This document shows, piece after piece, positions 7,947-16,552 of a stretch of 54,353 nucleotides of DNA. The stretch is from NCBI GenBank assembly GCA_964496365.1, contig CAZBZK010000004.1, positions 1 through 54,353 on the forward strand, given 5' to 3'. The translations under genes and the position numbers were made by a program. Below the pieces are notes generated by a model. The model made no database searches. It was not told the origin of the DNA and saw only the letters and a list, made by a program, of their open reading frames with translations. The stretch comes from AB-629-J13 sp964496365. Lineage in GTDB: Bacteria > Fidelibacterota > Marinisomatia > Marinisomatales > AB-629-J13. Each line of letters begins with the position of its first letter. Within the stretch, counting starts at the first letter, position 1.

Positions 7947-9596
7947 TTACGTTTGCTTCAAATCTAAAACTGAAATATAGATCGTCATCGAATCCATTGT
8001 TTCCGATTGAAATACTTCAATTTTCCTGATAATGACATTACCTCCTAATTCCTTTATCTTTTGAAGTATATGGATTAGTGAATCCGTAGATGAAAAATGT
8101 AATATCAACGGACTGTAACTAAATTTTTTAGTTGATCTTTTTTCTAACTTCCGATATGATTTTAATGAGGAATCCATATCAAATAAATTTATAATTTCGT
8201 TCACTGTTCTCATTTGGGATGCTGGAGTGATGTCTTCGGAGACAAGATATAAGTCAGTTTGAAATTGATTCATATCTGTTTCTATCATAGACCGAATCAA
8301 TCCAAATGAGGAAAATAATGGATATAATGTATCACTTGATGTTAATATTGTAACATTTAATTCTGTAATATTTATATTGATAATATCATTTGAATTATCG
8401 GATTCAAGTAAAAAAATTATTGAGTTGAGTATCGTCTGAGAATGGTTGTATTCCACATAGGGTTCAATTCTTATTTGAGGAAGTTCACTATTAATTTGTG
8501 TAGGGTTGTTTTGGAGTTGATTAGTATCTTCATTTCGAAAATTGTCAACCCAACTTTCAAAATTATTATTCTTTAAAAAAATCATAGTTCCCAAAATAGA
8601 AATAATTAGAAATATGATCCATTTAGCAGTTGAGTCGTTCGCATTCACCTCACCATTATGATTCGCAACATGTGAATCTGACTCTTTATTTAATGATCCA
8701 ACACTTTCATTTTGATTCCATTTGTCCACAATGGAAATAAAAGGATTTGGAAAATAATTAATGGATGTAGAACCAGAACTTTGAACAATAGAATTATTCA
8801 TTGAAATTTGAATCCTGGATGGAATATCTTCAGAGATGGATACACTATCGGTAACAATTTTGTTAAAGGGATTATGTGAAACTAAAGAATTGTTAATGTA
8901 ACTCTGAGATTCAAATTTGATATTATCTGGATTGTATAAAACAATATTTTTGTTTTTTATTGCGTGTTTTAGAGATTTTTCATTACCAAGAATTTGAGAA
9001 TACTCATGGGATTTTTTCCTTTTTGATATGATACAGGAATGAATATTTTCATGGTTAAAATAAATTAGAAATTGTTTGGTCTTTAAATCAAATATAACAC
9101 CATTTTCACCGGATAATGAATTGAAAAGGGTTTCCATTGGTTGGTACGTTACTTCGATGATACCATATTCGTTTAGGATGTTACTTAAACGAGAAAGCAA
9201 TTCTCTGGAAAATGAAAAACAATAAAACGAAGTTTCCTCTCTCAATAAAGAAAAAGACGTATTATTTATTTGTTGACCCCATCTTTTCTTTAAAGTCCAA
9301 GTTAAATATGACTCAATTTCTTTAGAATTGGATAATTTGCCAAACTGAATCTCACTTTTTGAAGTAAGTGAAATATCTAATATGATATGGACATGAGTTT
9401 CCGAAAGTAAATTGAGGTTAGATAATTGCTGGATTGCCGTTTTTAATGTTGTGGTTAGTTCATTTGATTCTATACCACTATTAAATATAGATGAATGTAA
9501 TTGTGCCTTTACAAATTGAAATAATACCGACTTGCCATTTTGACGATCCCATTGGGCACAATAAAGGGATGTATCATTTAGGATTAGGGTTAACAA
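7947..9596 (-). CDS. Putative GspL/PilM-like pseudopilus assembly protein
   Basis: 549 residues, not confidently assigned by motif. The layout is a soluble cytoplasmic N-terminal part (about 1-325), one membrane helix (about 326-342) and a periplasmic C-terminal part (about 370-549). This matches GspL (actin-like domain, TM, periplasmic ferredoxin-like domain) or a PilM-N-O composite. The end of the protein, around LHFSSTDSLIHILQKI and the following strands, resembles PilO/GspM-type domains. The N-terminal region has alternating strands compatible with the degenerate actin fold, but I see no clear phosphate motifs. The strongest support is its neighbour, a pilin-like gene 9 bp upstream, then comEA. 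It could instead be a lineage-specific envelope protein. Confidence 0.45.
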   Translation of the reverse strand: MLTLILNDTSLYCAQWDRQNGKSVLFQFVKAQLHSSIFNSGIESNELTTTLKTAIQQLSNLNLLSETHVHIILDISLTSKSEIQFGKLSNSKEIESYLTWTLKKRWGQQINNTSFSLLREETSFYCFSFSRELLSRLSNILNEYGIIEVTYQPMETLFNSLSGENGVIFDLKTKQFLIYFNHENIHSCIISKRKKSHEYSQILGNEKSLKHAIKNKNIVLYNPDNIKFESQSYINNSLVSHNPFNKIVTDSVSISEDIPSRIQISMNNSIVQSSGSTSINYFPNPFISIVDKWNQNESVGSLNKESDSHVANHNGEVNANDSTAKWIIFLIISILGTMIFLKNNNFESWVDNFRNEDTNQLQNNPTQINSELPQIRIEPYVEYNHSQTILNSIIFLLESDNSNDIININITELNVTILTSSDTLYPLFSSFGLIRSMIETDMNQFQTDLYLVSEDITPASQMRTVNEIINLFDMDSSLKSYRKLEKRSTKKFSYSPLILHFSSTDSLIHILQKIKELGGNVIIRKIEVFQSETMDSMTIYISVLDLKQT

Positions 9597-9605
9597 TAAA
9601 TCAAG

Positions 9606-10340
9606 TTATTTTGACCAGCTCAGGAGTCCGTCCTCAATATATCCGTGGTTTTTTGCTTTAAATGAGAAAATGAAAAATCTTGGTTCTTTATAAATGGTTT
9701 CTATAGGAGATGCTATTTTCAATTTGTTTTTGTTATAATGGATTGAATATGGGTCAAAGGTGAGGGGGCAATAAAACATAGAGGAATCTGGCATAAAAGA
9801 ATCGTAATAATCAACCACTTCCACTCTGCTCACTGATTCTTCACCTAAAATTTCTCTGAAATCTTCTGAATTGACCAGTTCAGGTAAATATTTTTTCTGA
9901 ATAAACAGCGTATCATTCCGAGATAATTGTTCTGAAAAAGTAATAACCTGAACGGTGGTATCCGCAATCGTATCTCTACGGAATTTTTGAAAACCGAACG
10001 TGGTATCAAATTCTACATCGAATCCCACTGGAATATTTAATTGAATATTCCCTTGGTGTAAGCCAATTGTTTGTTCACCGACAAAAGTTGAATCAGCTGT
10101 AAGTGAATCTCTGGCAGCATTTACAACATTCATTGCCCATAATCCATCTAAGGTATAATCACCAGTTAGGCTTTTATAAAATTCCTGAATATTTTGAATT
10201 GTATTCATTCTAAAATGGCTTATAGATTCCATTTTGTTTTCTTCTTCCCAAATTCCAACCGGGACATAGATAGTAAATAGGATGAATACCAGTCCAATTA
10301 CTATGAGTAACTCAATCAAGTCATTTATTTTTTTATTCAT
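9606..10340 (-). CDS. Pilin-like (pseudopilin) protein with non-canonical leader
   Basis: 244 residues. The N-terminus reads MNKKINDLIELLIVIGLVF, then FILFTIYVP. This is the hydrophobic alpha-1 core of type IV pilins and pseudopilins, with Glu in LIELL at the expected +5 position, followed by an amphipathic helix with many polar residues. Counting back from that Glu puts Ile, not Gly, at -1 of a prepilin-peptidase site, and Phe at +1 is also missing. The globular part has many aspartates and no disulphide pair I can identify. It overlaps comEA by 8 bp. I infer a competence or secretion pseudopilus subunit, possibly unprocessed; an unrelated bitopic membrane protein is the alternative. Confidence 0.5.
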   Translation of the reverse strand: MNKKINDLIELLIVIGLVFILFTIYVPVGIWEEENKMESISHFRMNTIQNIQEFYKSLTGDYTLDGLWAMNVVNAARDSLTADSTFVGEQTIGLHQGNIQLNIPVGFDVEFDTTFGFQKFRRDTIADTTVQVITFSEQLSRNDTLFIQKKYLPELVNSEDFREILGEESVSRVEVVDYYDSFMPDSSMFYCPLTFDPYSIHYNKNKLKIASPIETIYKEPRFFIFSFKAKNHGYIEDGLLSWSK

Positions 10341-10764
10341 CTGAATTTATGTATTGCGTTTCAACAGTTATTAAAGATGCGATTTTTGCCATGGTTTTAT
10401 CACCAATACCTTTTACATTTATCAAATCATTGACAGTCGAAAATTTACCATAATCTTCCCTATATCTAATAATTCTTTCCGCAGTCACGGGACCAATTTT
10501 TGGAAGGGATACCAATTCATTTTTTGATGCAAGATTGATGTTAATTATTGAGTGAGTATCAGCGATCAATATATCAGATGATATATTTTCAACCTTAGTA
10601 AAAACTGAATCAGCTAGCGATTTAAATTTATTTTCATCTTTTTTGAAATCGGAGGTATTTGAAAAAAAATCTCCATTTCGAACTAATCCAACCACGGTTC
10701 CCAATACACAAAAACAGGATAGAAACATGATGACTTTTTTTTCCAAAGAAGTGAATACAGTCAT
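10333..10764 (-). CDS. comEA: ComEA-like helix-hairpin-helix DNA-binding protein
   Basis: 143 residues. A membrane helix at about 11-28 anchors the protein, a polar linker spans about 30-70, and a ComEA domain follows: INLASKNELVSLPKIGPVTA (HhH1, about 77-96) and FSTVNDLINVKGIGDKTM (HhH2, about 108-125). ComEA binds double-stranded DNA in the periplasm and ratchets it inward during transformation. It starts 1 bp after dnaJ and overlaps the pilin-like gene by 8 bp, so it is probably co-transcribed with the chaperone genes. HhH proteins of this size can have other roles, but the N-terminal anchor and the pilin-like neighbour favour DNA uptake. Confidence 0.8.
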   Translation of the reverse strand: MTVFTSLEKKVIMFLSCFCVLGTVVGLVRNGDFFSNTSDFKKDENKFKSLADSVFTKVENISSDILIADTHSIININLASKNELVSLPKIGPVTAERIIRYREDYGKFSTVNDLINVKGIGDKTMAKIASLITVETQYINSDE

Positions 10765-10765
10765 T

Positions 10766-11863
10766 TTATAGTTTTACTTTTGAAAAAGTAGGTTCGTTAT
10801 TCCCTTTTAATTCGGATAATTGAGTAAACAGGTTTTTTTCTTTCTTATTTACCGATTGGGGTGTTTTAAGTTGGATTCTGACTAATTGATCTCCTCTATT
10901 GCCACCTCTCAACTTAGGAAATCCCTTTCTCTTCATTCGAAGAATTTGACCAGACTGAATTCCAGCCGGTATGGTTAAGGATGCCTTTCCCTCTAAAGTA
11001 GGGATTTGTATTTTATCTCCCAATGCGGCTTGTGAAAAAGTGAGGTGAACCTCAATAAAAACATCACGTTCATTTCGAGTAAAATATTGATGTGAGATTT
11101 CTTCGAATAAAATAATTAAATCACCCGGATTTGCACCCCCATGTCCGAAATGTCCTTTGCCATCAAATGTCATGTAATTTCCATCTTCAATGCCAGAAGG
11201 AATTTTTACGACGATTGTCTGCTTGTCGAGGAATAACCCATCAGGGCCTGCTTTCCTTGAACGAGTGCCTACTTGTTTTCCTGTTCCATTGCAATGAGGA
11301 CAAACCGATGTACTTCTCATTGCGCCTAAAAATGACTGAGATACTCTTGTAACTTGACCGGTGCCCTGACAATTTCTGCAGGTGATAAATGATGTCTCCG
11401 GGTCTGGAATTCTCCGTTTATATTTAATTTTTTTTTCTCCACCTGATAAAATTTCTTCAAATGAGATTTTCAATTTTATTTTAATATCAGTTCCTCTGGA
11501 TCTGGATCGTCTGGATTGACCGCCTCCAAAAAATGATTCAAAAGGGCTACCACCAAAAATATCACCAAATTGGTCAAAAATATCGTCCATGGACATATGA
11601 ATTCCACCAAAACCCTGGTGACCACCTCTTCCCTGGTCTCCCAATCCAACTCCTGCGTGTCCGAATTGATCATATTGTGCTCTTTTTTGATCATCGCTTA
11701 AAATTGAATATGCTTCTGCGGCTTCCTTAAATTTTTGCTCGGCTTGCGTATCTCCTGGATTTTTATCTGGATGAAATTTCATAGCCACTTTTCGATAGGA
11801 TCTTTTTATTTCATCTTTCGAGGCTTGTTTAGTGACACCGATTACGTCATATAAGTCTTTCAT
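10766..11863 (-). CDS. dnaJ: Chaperone protein DnaJ (single zinc centre)
   Basis: 365 residues. The J domain has HPD at 31-33, followed by a Gly/Phe-rich region (about 70-118) and C-terminal substrate-binding domains. Canonical DnaJ has four CxxCxGxG repeats making two zinc centres. Here only two are present, CRNCQGTG (162-169) and CPHCNGTG (188-195). Their spacing and the flanking TRVSQSFLG match repeats 2 and 3, so centre II is kept and centre I (repeats 1 and 4) is missing. DnaJ delivers clients to DnaK and stimulates its ATPase. The start overlaps the grpE stop by 4 bp. No dnaK lies in this window. Confidence 0.93.
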   Translation of the reverse strand: MKDLYDVIGVTKQASKDEIKRSYRKVAMKFHPDKNPGDTQAEQKFKEAAEAYSILSDDQKRAQYDQFGHAGVGLGDQGRGGHQGFGGIHMSMDDIFDQFGDIFGGSPFESFFGGGQSRRSRSRGTDIKIKLKISFEEILSGGEKKIKYKRRIPDPETSFITCRNCQGTGQVTRVSQSFLGAMRSTSVCPHCNGTGKQVGTRSRKAGPDGLFLDKQTIVVKIPSGIEDGNYMTFDGKGHFGHGGANPGDLIILFEEISHQYFTRNERDVFIEVHLTFSQAALGDKIQIPTLEGKASLTIPAGIQSGQILRMKRKGFPKLRGGNRGDQLVRIQLKTPQSVNKKEKNLFTQLSELKGNNEPTFSKVKL

Positions 11864-12417
11864 TTTTTATTGACAATGACCTTTGCATGGCGAACCACTT
11901 TATCTTTATAAAAATACCCCTTTTCAAAGACTTCTATTATTTCTCCATCTTGTTTCTTTTTTTCATTCCGAGCCAACATTGCATCGTGAAGTTCCGCATC
12001 TATTAATTCACCGGATTTTCCAAAGGGTTTTACTTGAATATCTTCCAAAAATTTGATTATTTTTTGGTAAACCAATTCTGCTCCGGTTTTTAATGATGAG
12101 TCATTGTTATCTTTTGAATCATTATTGGTAGCATGGAGCATTCGATCAAAATCATCAACAATGGGTAATATTTTCTCAACTAATCGTAAACCATCATATT
12201 CCAATAATTGAATTATGTCTTTTTCTTTTCGTCTTCTAAAATTTTCAAATTCTGCCTTTAATCTTAAGTGTTTATCTTCCATCACCTTCAACTGTGTTTT
12301 CATATCAGCTAATTTGTCTTTTTTTGTAGGATTCTTTTTTTCTGAATTCTTTTTTTCCGGTTCATGGTTATCATTAACCTTTGTTTTTTCGCCCTTTTTT
12401 AATTTATCAGCACACAC
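11860..12417 (-). CDS. grpE: Nucleotide exchange factor GrpE
   Basis: 185 residues from a GTG start at 12417, which has a GGAGG site about 9 nt upstream inside the end of hrcA. The N-terminal 35 residues are highly charged and Lys-rich, followed by a long coiled coil (about 38-75) containing LRLKAEFENFRRRKEKD. The C-terminal beta domain holds the typical KPFGKSGELIDAELHDAM. GrpE releases ADP from DnaK and acts as a thermosensor in some bacteria. The gene overlaps hrcA by 11 bp and dnaJ by 4 bp. Confidence 0.93.
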   Translation of the reverse strand: MCADKLKKGEKTKVNDNHEPEKKNSEKKNPTKKDKLADMKTQLKVMEDKHLRLKAEFENFRRRKEKDIIQLLEYDGLRLVEKILPIVDDFDRMLHATNNDSKDNNDSSLKTGAELVYQKIIKFLEDIQVKPFGKSGELIDAELHDAMLARNEKKKQDGEIIEVFEKGYFYKDKVVRHAKVIVNKK

Positions 12418-13441
12418 TGGACATTACCTCCGCTAAATATTTGAGTGTTTTGTTAAGTTGATGGTAGGGAATTCGGGTGGGACCAACTAAAGCAATTTGT
12501 CCCATTAACTGTTCTCCTTTGAATGGAGATGATACGATGGAACAATGATCCATCAAATCGTATTCATGTTCCTTTCCAATCAATGCGTAATCAGAATCAT
12601 TTTTTTGTAAGTGAGTGAGACATGATTGAAATTGTTCTGAGTCCAGTGCCTCTAATGTCTGACGAATTAAAGATGCTTCTTGAAATTCTGGTTGTTTGAG
12701 TAATTCATGAATATTAGACGTATAAATCACCGGTTTTCCTTGATCAGAGTCTTTCAGTGACGGATGTTCAATAAGTATTTGGACAATTTCGTGATTGTAA
12801 ATTTCTGATTCTTTTAATCTTCCTTTAATTGTGTTATGGATTTTTTTTAGAGATAATCCCAATAATTTTTCTTTTAATAATCGAGTTACTTTCTCCACAT
12901 CAGTTTTTTTAATATCACAATTCAGATTCAATACAATATTCTTAATCAACCCTGATTCTAAAGCCAATACAATTAATAACCTATCTGAAGAAACATGTAC
13001 TAATTCAATGTCAACCAAAACACTCTGTTCCACTTCTGCAAGCATAACCAATCCAAATAATTTGGTGATTTTTGCTAATAATGCTGCAGTTGATTCCATT
13101 AATATATCCACATCCGAAGAAATAGATTCTAATTTTTGGAAATGTGTTTTATACATAGAAATCAGACGATCAGGTATTTGGGTATCAAACGAATCGACAT
13201 AATATCGGTAACCATCATTAGTGGGTTTCCTTCCGGAAGATGTATAAATATGGGTGAGTAATTCTAACGACTCCAATTTTGCTAAAATATTTCGAATAGT
13301 GGCTGAACTGAATTTAAAGGTATATTGCTTTTTTAAGTATTTCGATCCCACTGGATGGTTAAAGTGAATAAACTCATCAATGGTAGCTTTGAGAACCTTT
13401 TTTTCGCGACGGTTTAAACTATATTTTTTATGTTTAATCAT
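12407..13441 (-). CDS. hrcA: Heat-inducible transcription repressor HrcA
   Basis: 344 residues. An N-terminal winged-helix domain carries the family pattern with HPVGSKYL (about 35-42), FSSATIRNILAKLESL and then SSGRKPTNDGYRYYVD. GAF-like and dimerisation regions follow, ending with GPTRIPYHQLNKTLKYLAEV. HrcA normally binds CIRCE elements to repress chaperone operons and needs GroEL for activity. I see no CIRCE (TTAGCACTC-N9-GAGTGCTAA) in the 58 bases upstream; a different 8-bp direct repeat is there instead. No good Shine-Dalgarno sequence precedes the ATG. Confidence 0.93.
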   Translation of the reverse strand: MIKHKKYSLNRREKKVLKATIDEFIHFNHPVGSKYLKKQYTFKFSSATIRNILAKLESLELLTHIYTSSGRKPTNDGYRYYVDSFDTQIPDRLISMYKTHFQKLESISSDVDILMESTAALLAKITKLFGLVMLAEVEQSVLVDIELVHVSSDRLLIVLALESGLIKNIVLNLNCDIKKTDVEKVTRLLKEKLLGLSLKKIHNTIKGRLKESEIYNHEIVQILIEHPSLKDSDQGKPVIYTSNIHELLKQPEFQEASLIRQTLEALDSEQFQSCLTHLQKNDSDYALIGKEHEYDLMDHCSIVSSPFKGEQLMGQIALVGPTRIPYHQLNKTLKYLAEVMSSVC

Positions 13442-13455
13442 AGCACAAAATTTAG

Positions 13456-13477
13456 TTCAGTCATCCTTTTTCAGTCA
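13456..13477 (-). repeat. 8-bp direct repeat upstream of hrcA (possible operator)
   Basis: The octamer TTCAGTCA (plus-strand reading) occurs at 13456-13463 and 13470-13477, six bases apart, 14-36 bases upstream of the hrcA start codon. On the minus strand a weak promoter-like pair, TTGACT (13473-13478) and CTAAAT (13450-13455) with a 17-base spacer, overlaps both copies. A regulatory role is inference; short repeats occur by chance in AT-rich DNA. Confidence 0.3.
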
Positions 13478-13499
13478 AGAATTTGGCGAACAATTATTA

Positions 13500-14366
13500 T
13501 CATTTTAAGAATTTTGAAACCGCATTTATGCTACCCACAAATCCGATCACAACGGAAACAGTCATGATTAAAAATAATACTATGGTTCCAATAGTCAATT
13601 GGAATGGAATCCAATCAACTAAAATATGGTTCAGCTCAATAACACCCCAAATTAATAATCCGTAGGCCGCAAATGCCCCTAATATTGATTGTAATATACC
13701 TTCAAATATAAAAGGTGTTTTGACAAATAAATTTGTTGCTCCTATTAATTTAAGAGTTCGTATTAATTCGGAACGTGCATTCATTGTTAATTTAACAGTA
13801 TTTGTTATAATAATAATGGAAATGATTAAGACTACCCCTACCATAATTTTCAAAAATCCTAAAACAAAAGAATAAGTCCTTTCTAAATTTGAAAGAAGTT
13901 TTCCTTCATATTCAACAGACAATACACCTTTAGTATTTTCAATTGTTTGAACCAATTTTTCTGTTTTATTGATTGAATAATTTTGTTTATCCAAATTAAT
14001 TAAACAGCTGATAGGCAACGGATTATATCCCAAAATATCAACGATATTTTCTCCAAACTCATCGGTAAATATTTGTTCTGCTTCTTTCTTATCTATCATA
14101 GAGGCTGAGCGAACTATAGGTTCCCTTTTTAGATGTCTAATTATTTTTTTTGCTTCTTCTTTTGAAAGAGCTTCCTTAAAAAATACCTCAATTTTATATT
14201 TCGATCTGAATAATTCTGGTAGTTTTTCGGAGTTTTCATTTAGAATCAAAATAAATCCAAGCATGAATAAAGATATTGAAACGGTGAGGACTGAAATTAA
14301 GGCTGTACTTTTGTGCCTCCATAAATTACGGAGTGATTCTACAAACAAAAATAGTATCTTATCCAT
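13500..14366 (-). CDS. ftsX: Cell division protein FtsX
   Basis: 288 residues with the FtsX layout: one membrane helix near 22-44, an extracytoplasmic loop (about 45-165) and three further helices to the C-terminus. The segments ALISVLTVSISLFMLGF and ARSELIRTLKLIGATN near 195-210 are typical. FtsX is the permease-like partner of FtsE and controls peptidoglycan hydrolases at the division site; it does not transport a solute. Its start shares one base with the ftsE stop. A 58-bp gap follows before hrcA, so hrcA may have its own promoter. Confidence 0.92.
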   Translation of the reverse strand: MDKILFLFVESLRNLWRHKSTALISVLTVSISLFMLGFILILNENSEKLPELFRSKYKIEVFFKEALSKEEAKKIIRHLKREPIVRSASMIDKKEAEQIFTDEFGENIVDILGYNPLPISCLINLDKQNYSINKTEKLVQTIENTKGVLSVEYEGKLLSNLERTYSFVLGFLKIMVGVVLIISIIIITNTVKLTMNARSELIRTLKLIGATNLFVKTPFIFEGILQSILGAFAAYGLLIWGVIELNHILVDWIPFQLTIGTIVLFLIMTVSVVIGFVGSINAVSKFLK

Positions 14367-15031
14367 TAATTTACTAATCTACCATTTTCAATATTAAAAA
14401 TTCGATGTTCTCTATCTTTAATTAAATCAAAATAAAAGTGTTGCCATTGATGAGTCGCCATGAAGACCAGAGTTCCTTTTGAATGCACATCTTCTAATAA
14501 TTCTAATAAATTTCTGGCTGAATCCGGATCCAAATTCGCCGATGGTTCATCTGCCAATATAATTTTTGGTTTCTTTATTAATGCTCGAGCTATGCATGCC
14601 CTTTGCTGTTCTCCTCCGGAAAGTTCAGTCGGCATTCTTTTTTCCTTCCCGTCCAAACCAACATCATTTAACACTTTGAAAACTCGATGGAGTATTTCTT
14701 TCCTTCCATACCCGATTACATGGAGGGGCAATGCAACATTTTCAAATATATTCCTATCCTTCAATAATTGATAATCTTGAAAAATCATTCCAATTTTTCG
14801 ACGGAGAGATGATATTTTTCTTTTTTTAATTTTTTTAGAAGAAAAACCCAAAATATTTATGGTCCCATCATTCGGAAATAATTCTAAATAAATTAATTTT
14901 AATATAGTTGATTTTCCAGAACCAGTAGGTCCGATTAAAAAGGCAAACTCATCGGGGTTAATTTCGAGGGAAACATCTTTGATGCCTGCGTTTTCCTCAT
15001 ATTGATATGACACATTTTGAAATGAAATCAT
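14366..15031 (-). CDS. ftsE: Cell division ATP-binding protein FtsE
   Basis: 221-residue ABC ATPase with intact motifs: Walker A GPTGSGKST (about 36-44), Q-loop in MIFQDYQLL, signature ELSGGEQQR, Walker B IILADEPSANLD and H-loop MATHQW. The FQDYQLLKDRNIFENVALPL stretch is typical of FtsE. It powers FtsX conformational signalling to periplasmic wall hydrolases. It sits 16 bp after the CaCA exchanger gene and overlaps ftsX by one base. Confidence 0.94.
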   Translation of the reverse strand: MISFQNVSYQYEENAGIKDVSLEINPDEFAFLIGPTGSGKSTILKLIYLELFPNDGTINILGFSSKKIKKRKISSLRRKIGMIFQDYQLLKDRNIFENVALPLHVIGYGRKEILHRVFKVLNDVGLDGKEKRMPTELSGGEQQRACIARALIKKPKIILADEPSANLDPDSARNLLELLEDVHSKGTLVFMATHQWQHFYFDLIKDREHRIFNIENGRLVN

Positions 15032-15047
15032 TTTAAATCACTCAAAT

Positions 15048-15968
15048 TTAGGCCATAAGTACAAAAATAAAAATTATATATCCGAAAAGCATAGTGATAG
15101 AACTCCATTTTGGAATTGGTTTATTTTGAAGGCTTAACGGAATTAAAATTAAGCCCGAAATAACCATGACTGGTATTTCAAATTTAAAAATGTCTGTGTT
15201 TAAATTTAATGGCATTATGATAGAAACAATACCTAACACCGATAAAATATTAAATAGATTAGAACCAATTATATTTCCAACAGAGATTGAATGTTCTTTT
15301 TTAAATCCTGCAACTATGGATGTAACCAATTCCGGTAAGGAGGTGCCTAGAGCCACGATGGTCATTCCAATTACGACATCGCTTACCCCAAGAATGGTAG
15401 CCAATCGAATGGCACCTACCACAAATAATTCTGATCCAATAAAAAGGAATAATATTCCTAAAATCAATAAAATGAAGGTTAATAACCAATTGGAAATACT
15501 ATCCTGAATTTCTTCTTCCGTTGCTTTTCCATTGTAAAAAGAATAAATAGTATAAATTATTAAACTGGTGAACAAAATTATACCTTCCAATTGTTCCAAT
15601 ATTCCGTTAACCAGAAAAACAATTAATGCAAAACAAACCCCCAAATAAATGAAGATATCTTTTTTGATTTTAGTATAAGTGATTGTGATTGGGTTTACAA
15701 GGGAACACAATCCCAATACCAAAAGTACATTGGTTATATTAGATCCAATTATGTTCCCAATTGCAATACCAGATTTGTCATATATAGCTGCTTTTATACT
15801 GACGCCTAGTTCTGGTAATGATGTGCCAAATGCCACGACGGTGAGGCCAATCACAAATTTTGATATGTTTAATTTTGATGCGATATGTACAGAGGATTTT
15901 ATCATCCAGTCCGCACCAAAAAAGAGAAATCCAGAACCTCCAATCAGACATAAAATACTAACTGTCAT
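15048..15968 (-). CDS. Calcium/sodium antiporter, CaCA family (YrbG-like)
   Basis: 306 residues and about ten membrane segments in two inverted halves. Each half contains an alpha repeat: GLTVVAFGTSLPELGVSIKA with GNIIGSNITN in the first, and GMTIVALGTSLPELVTSIVA with GNIIGSNLFN in the second. The Glu and Asn residues of these repeats bind cation in the family. The likely role is Na+/Ca2+ or cation/proton exchange across the inner membrane; the exact ion pair cannot be read. The gene overlaps nadD by 4 bp. Confidence 0.92.
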   Translation of the reverse strand: MTVSILCLIGGSGFLFFGADWMIKSSVHIASKLNISKFVIGLTVVAFGTSLPELGVSIKAAIYDKSGIAIGNIIGSNITNVLLVLGLCSLVNPITITYTKIKKDIFIYLGVCFALIVFLVNGILEQLEGIILFTSLIIYTIYSFYNGKATEEEIQDSISNWLLTFILLILGILFLFIGSELFVVGAIRLATILGVSDVVIGMTIVALGTSLPELVTSIVAGFKKEHSISVGNIIGSNLFNILSVLGIVSIIMPLNLNTDIFKFEIPVMVISGLILIPLSLQNKPIPKWSSITMLFGYIIFIFVLMA

Positions 15969-16552
15969 TCTGAATATAAATTGTATTTATTGATAATTTC
16001 CCATACAGATAATGTCACCATGTAACGGATGGTTTTATTTTCTTCCCAACGTTGGCGAATGGTGGAACTTGAAATCTCAAATCTTGGAATATTTGCAAAT
16101 TGAATGTTATGTAAAATCCAAGTCGGTATCATGCTGGGTTTAAATCCAGGACGTAATGCGACTAATACTGAAGATTCCTTGACTATTTCTTTAGGTTCCC
16201 TCCAAGAATCCAACTGGATGAGCGTATCACTTCCAATGAGAAAATACAACTCATTTTGATTCAATTTCTGTTTTGATTTAAACTGTCTTATTGTATCGAT
16301 TGAGTAAGACGTACCACCTCTTAAAATTTCAGAGTCAGAAATTTCAAATCTTGGATTATCTTTCACCGCAGAATCCAACATTTCCATTCTGATGTCTATG
16401 GAAGAAATTTCTTTATGGCGTTTATGAGGAGGATTAAAGGCAGGGACAAAAATAATTTTATCAAAATTTTCGGCTTCACAAACCGTTTGTGCAATAAGTA
16501 AGTGACCTAAATGAGGCGGATCAAAGGTGCCTCCAAATAAACAAATTTTCAT
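15965..16552 (-). CDS. nadD: Nicotinate-nucleotide adenylyltransferase
   Basis: 195 residues with the nucleotidyltransferase signature GGTFDPPHLGHLLIAQ (about 6-21), PAFNPPHK, the middle FLIGSDTLIQLDSW and the C-terminal ISSSTIRQR. NadD transfers AMP from ATP to nicotinate mononucleotide, making deamido-NAD in NAD synthesis. Its start shares one base with the bamD-like stop and its stop overlaps the CaCA gene by 4 bp. The pairing with bamD is probably just operon packing. Confidence 0.93.
   Translation of the reverse strand: MKICLFGGTFDPPHLGHLLIAQTVCEAENFDKIIFVPAFNPPHKRHKEISSIDIRMEMLDSAVKDNPRFEISDSEILRGGTSYSIDTIRQFKSKQKLNQNELYFLIGSDTLIQLDSWREPKEIVKESSVLVALRPGFKPSMIPTWILHNIQFANIPRFEISSSTIRQRWEENKTIRYMVTLSVWEIINKYNLYSE

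Noticed and set aside
13442..13499. CIRCE element
   Set aside because: The inverted repeat TTAGCACTC/GAGTGCTAA is not present; only a chance TAGCAC abuts the hrcA start.
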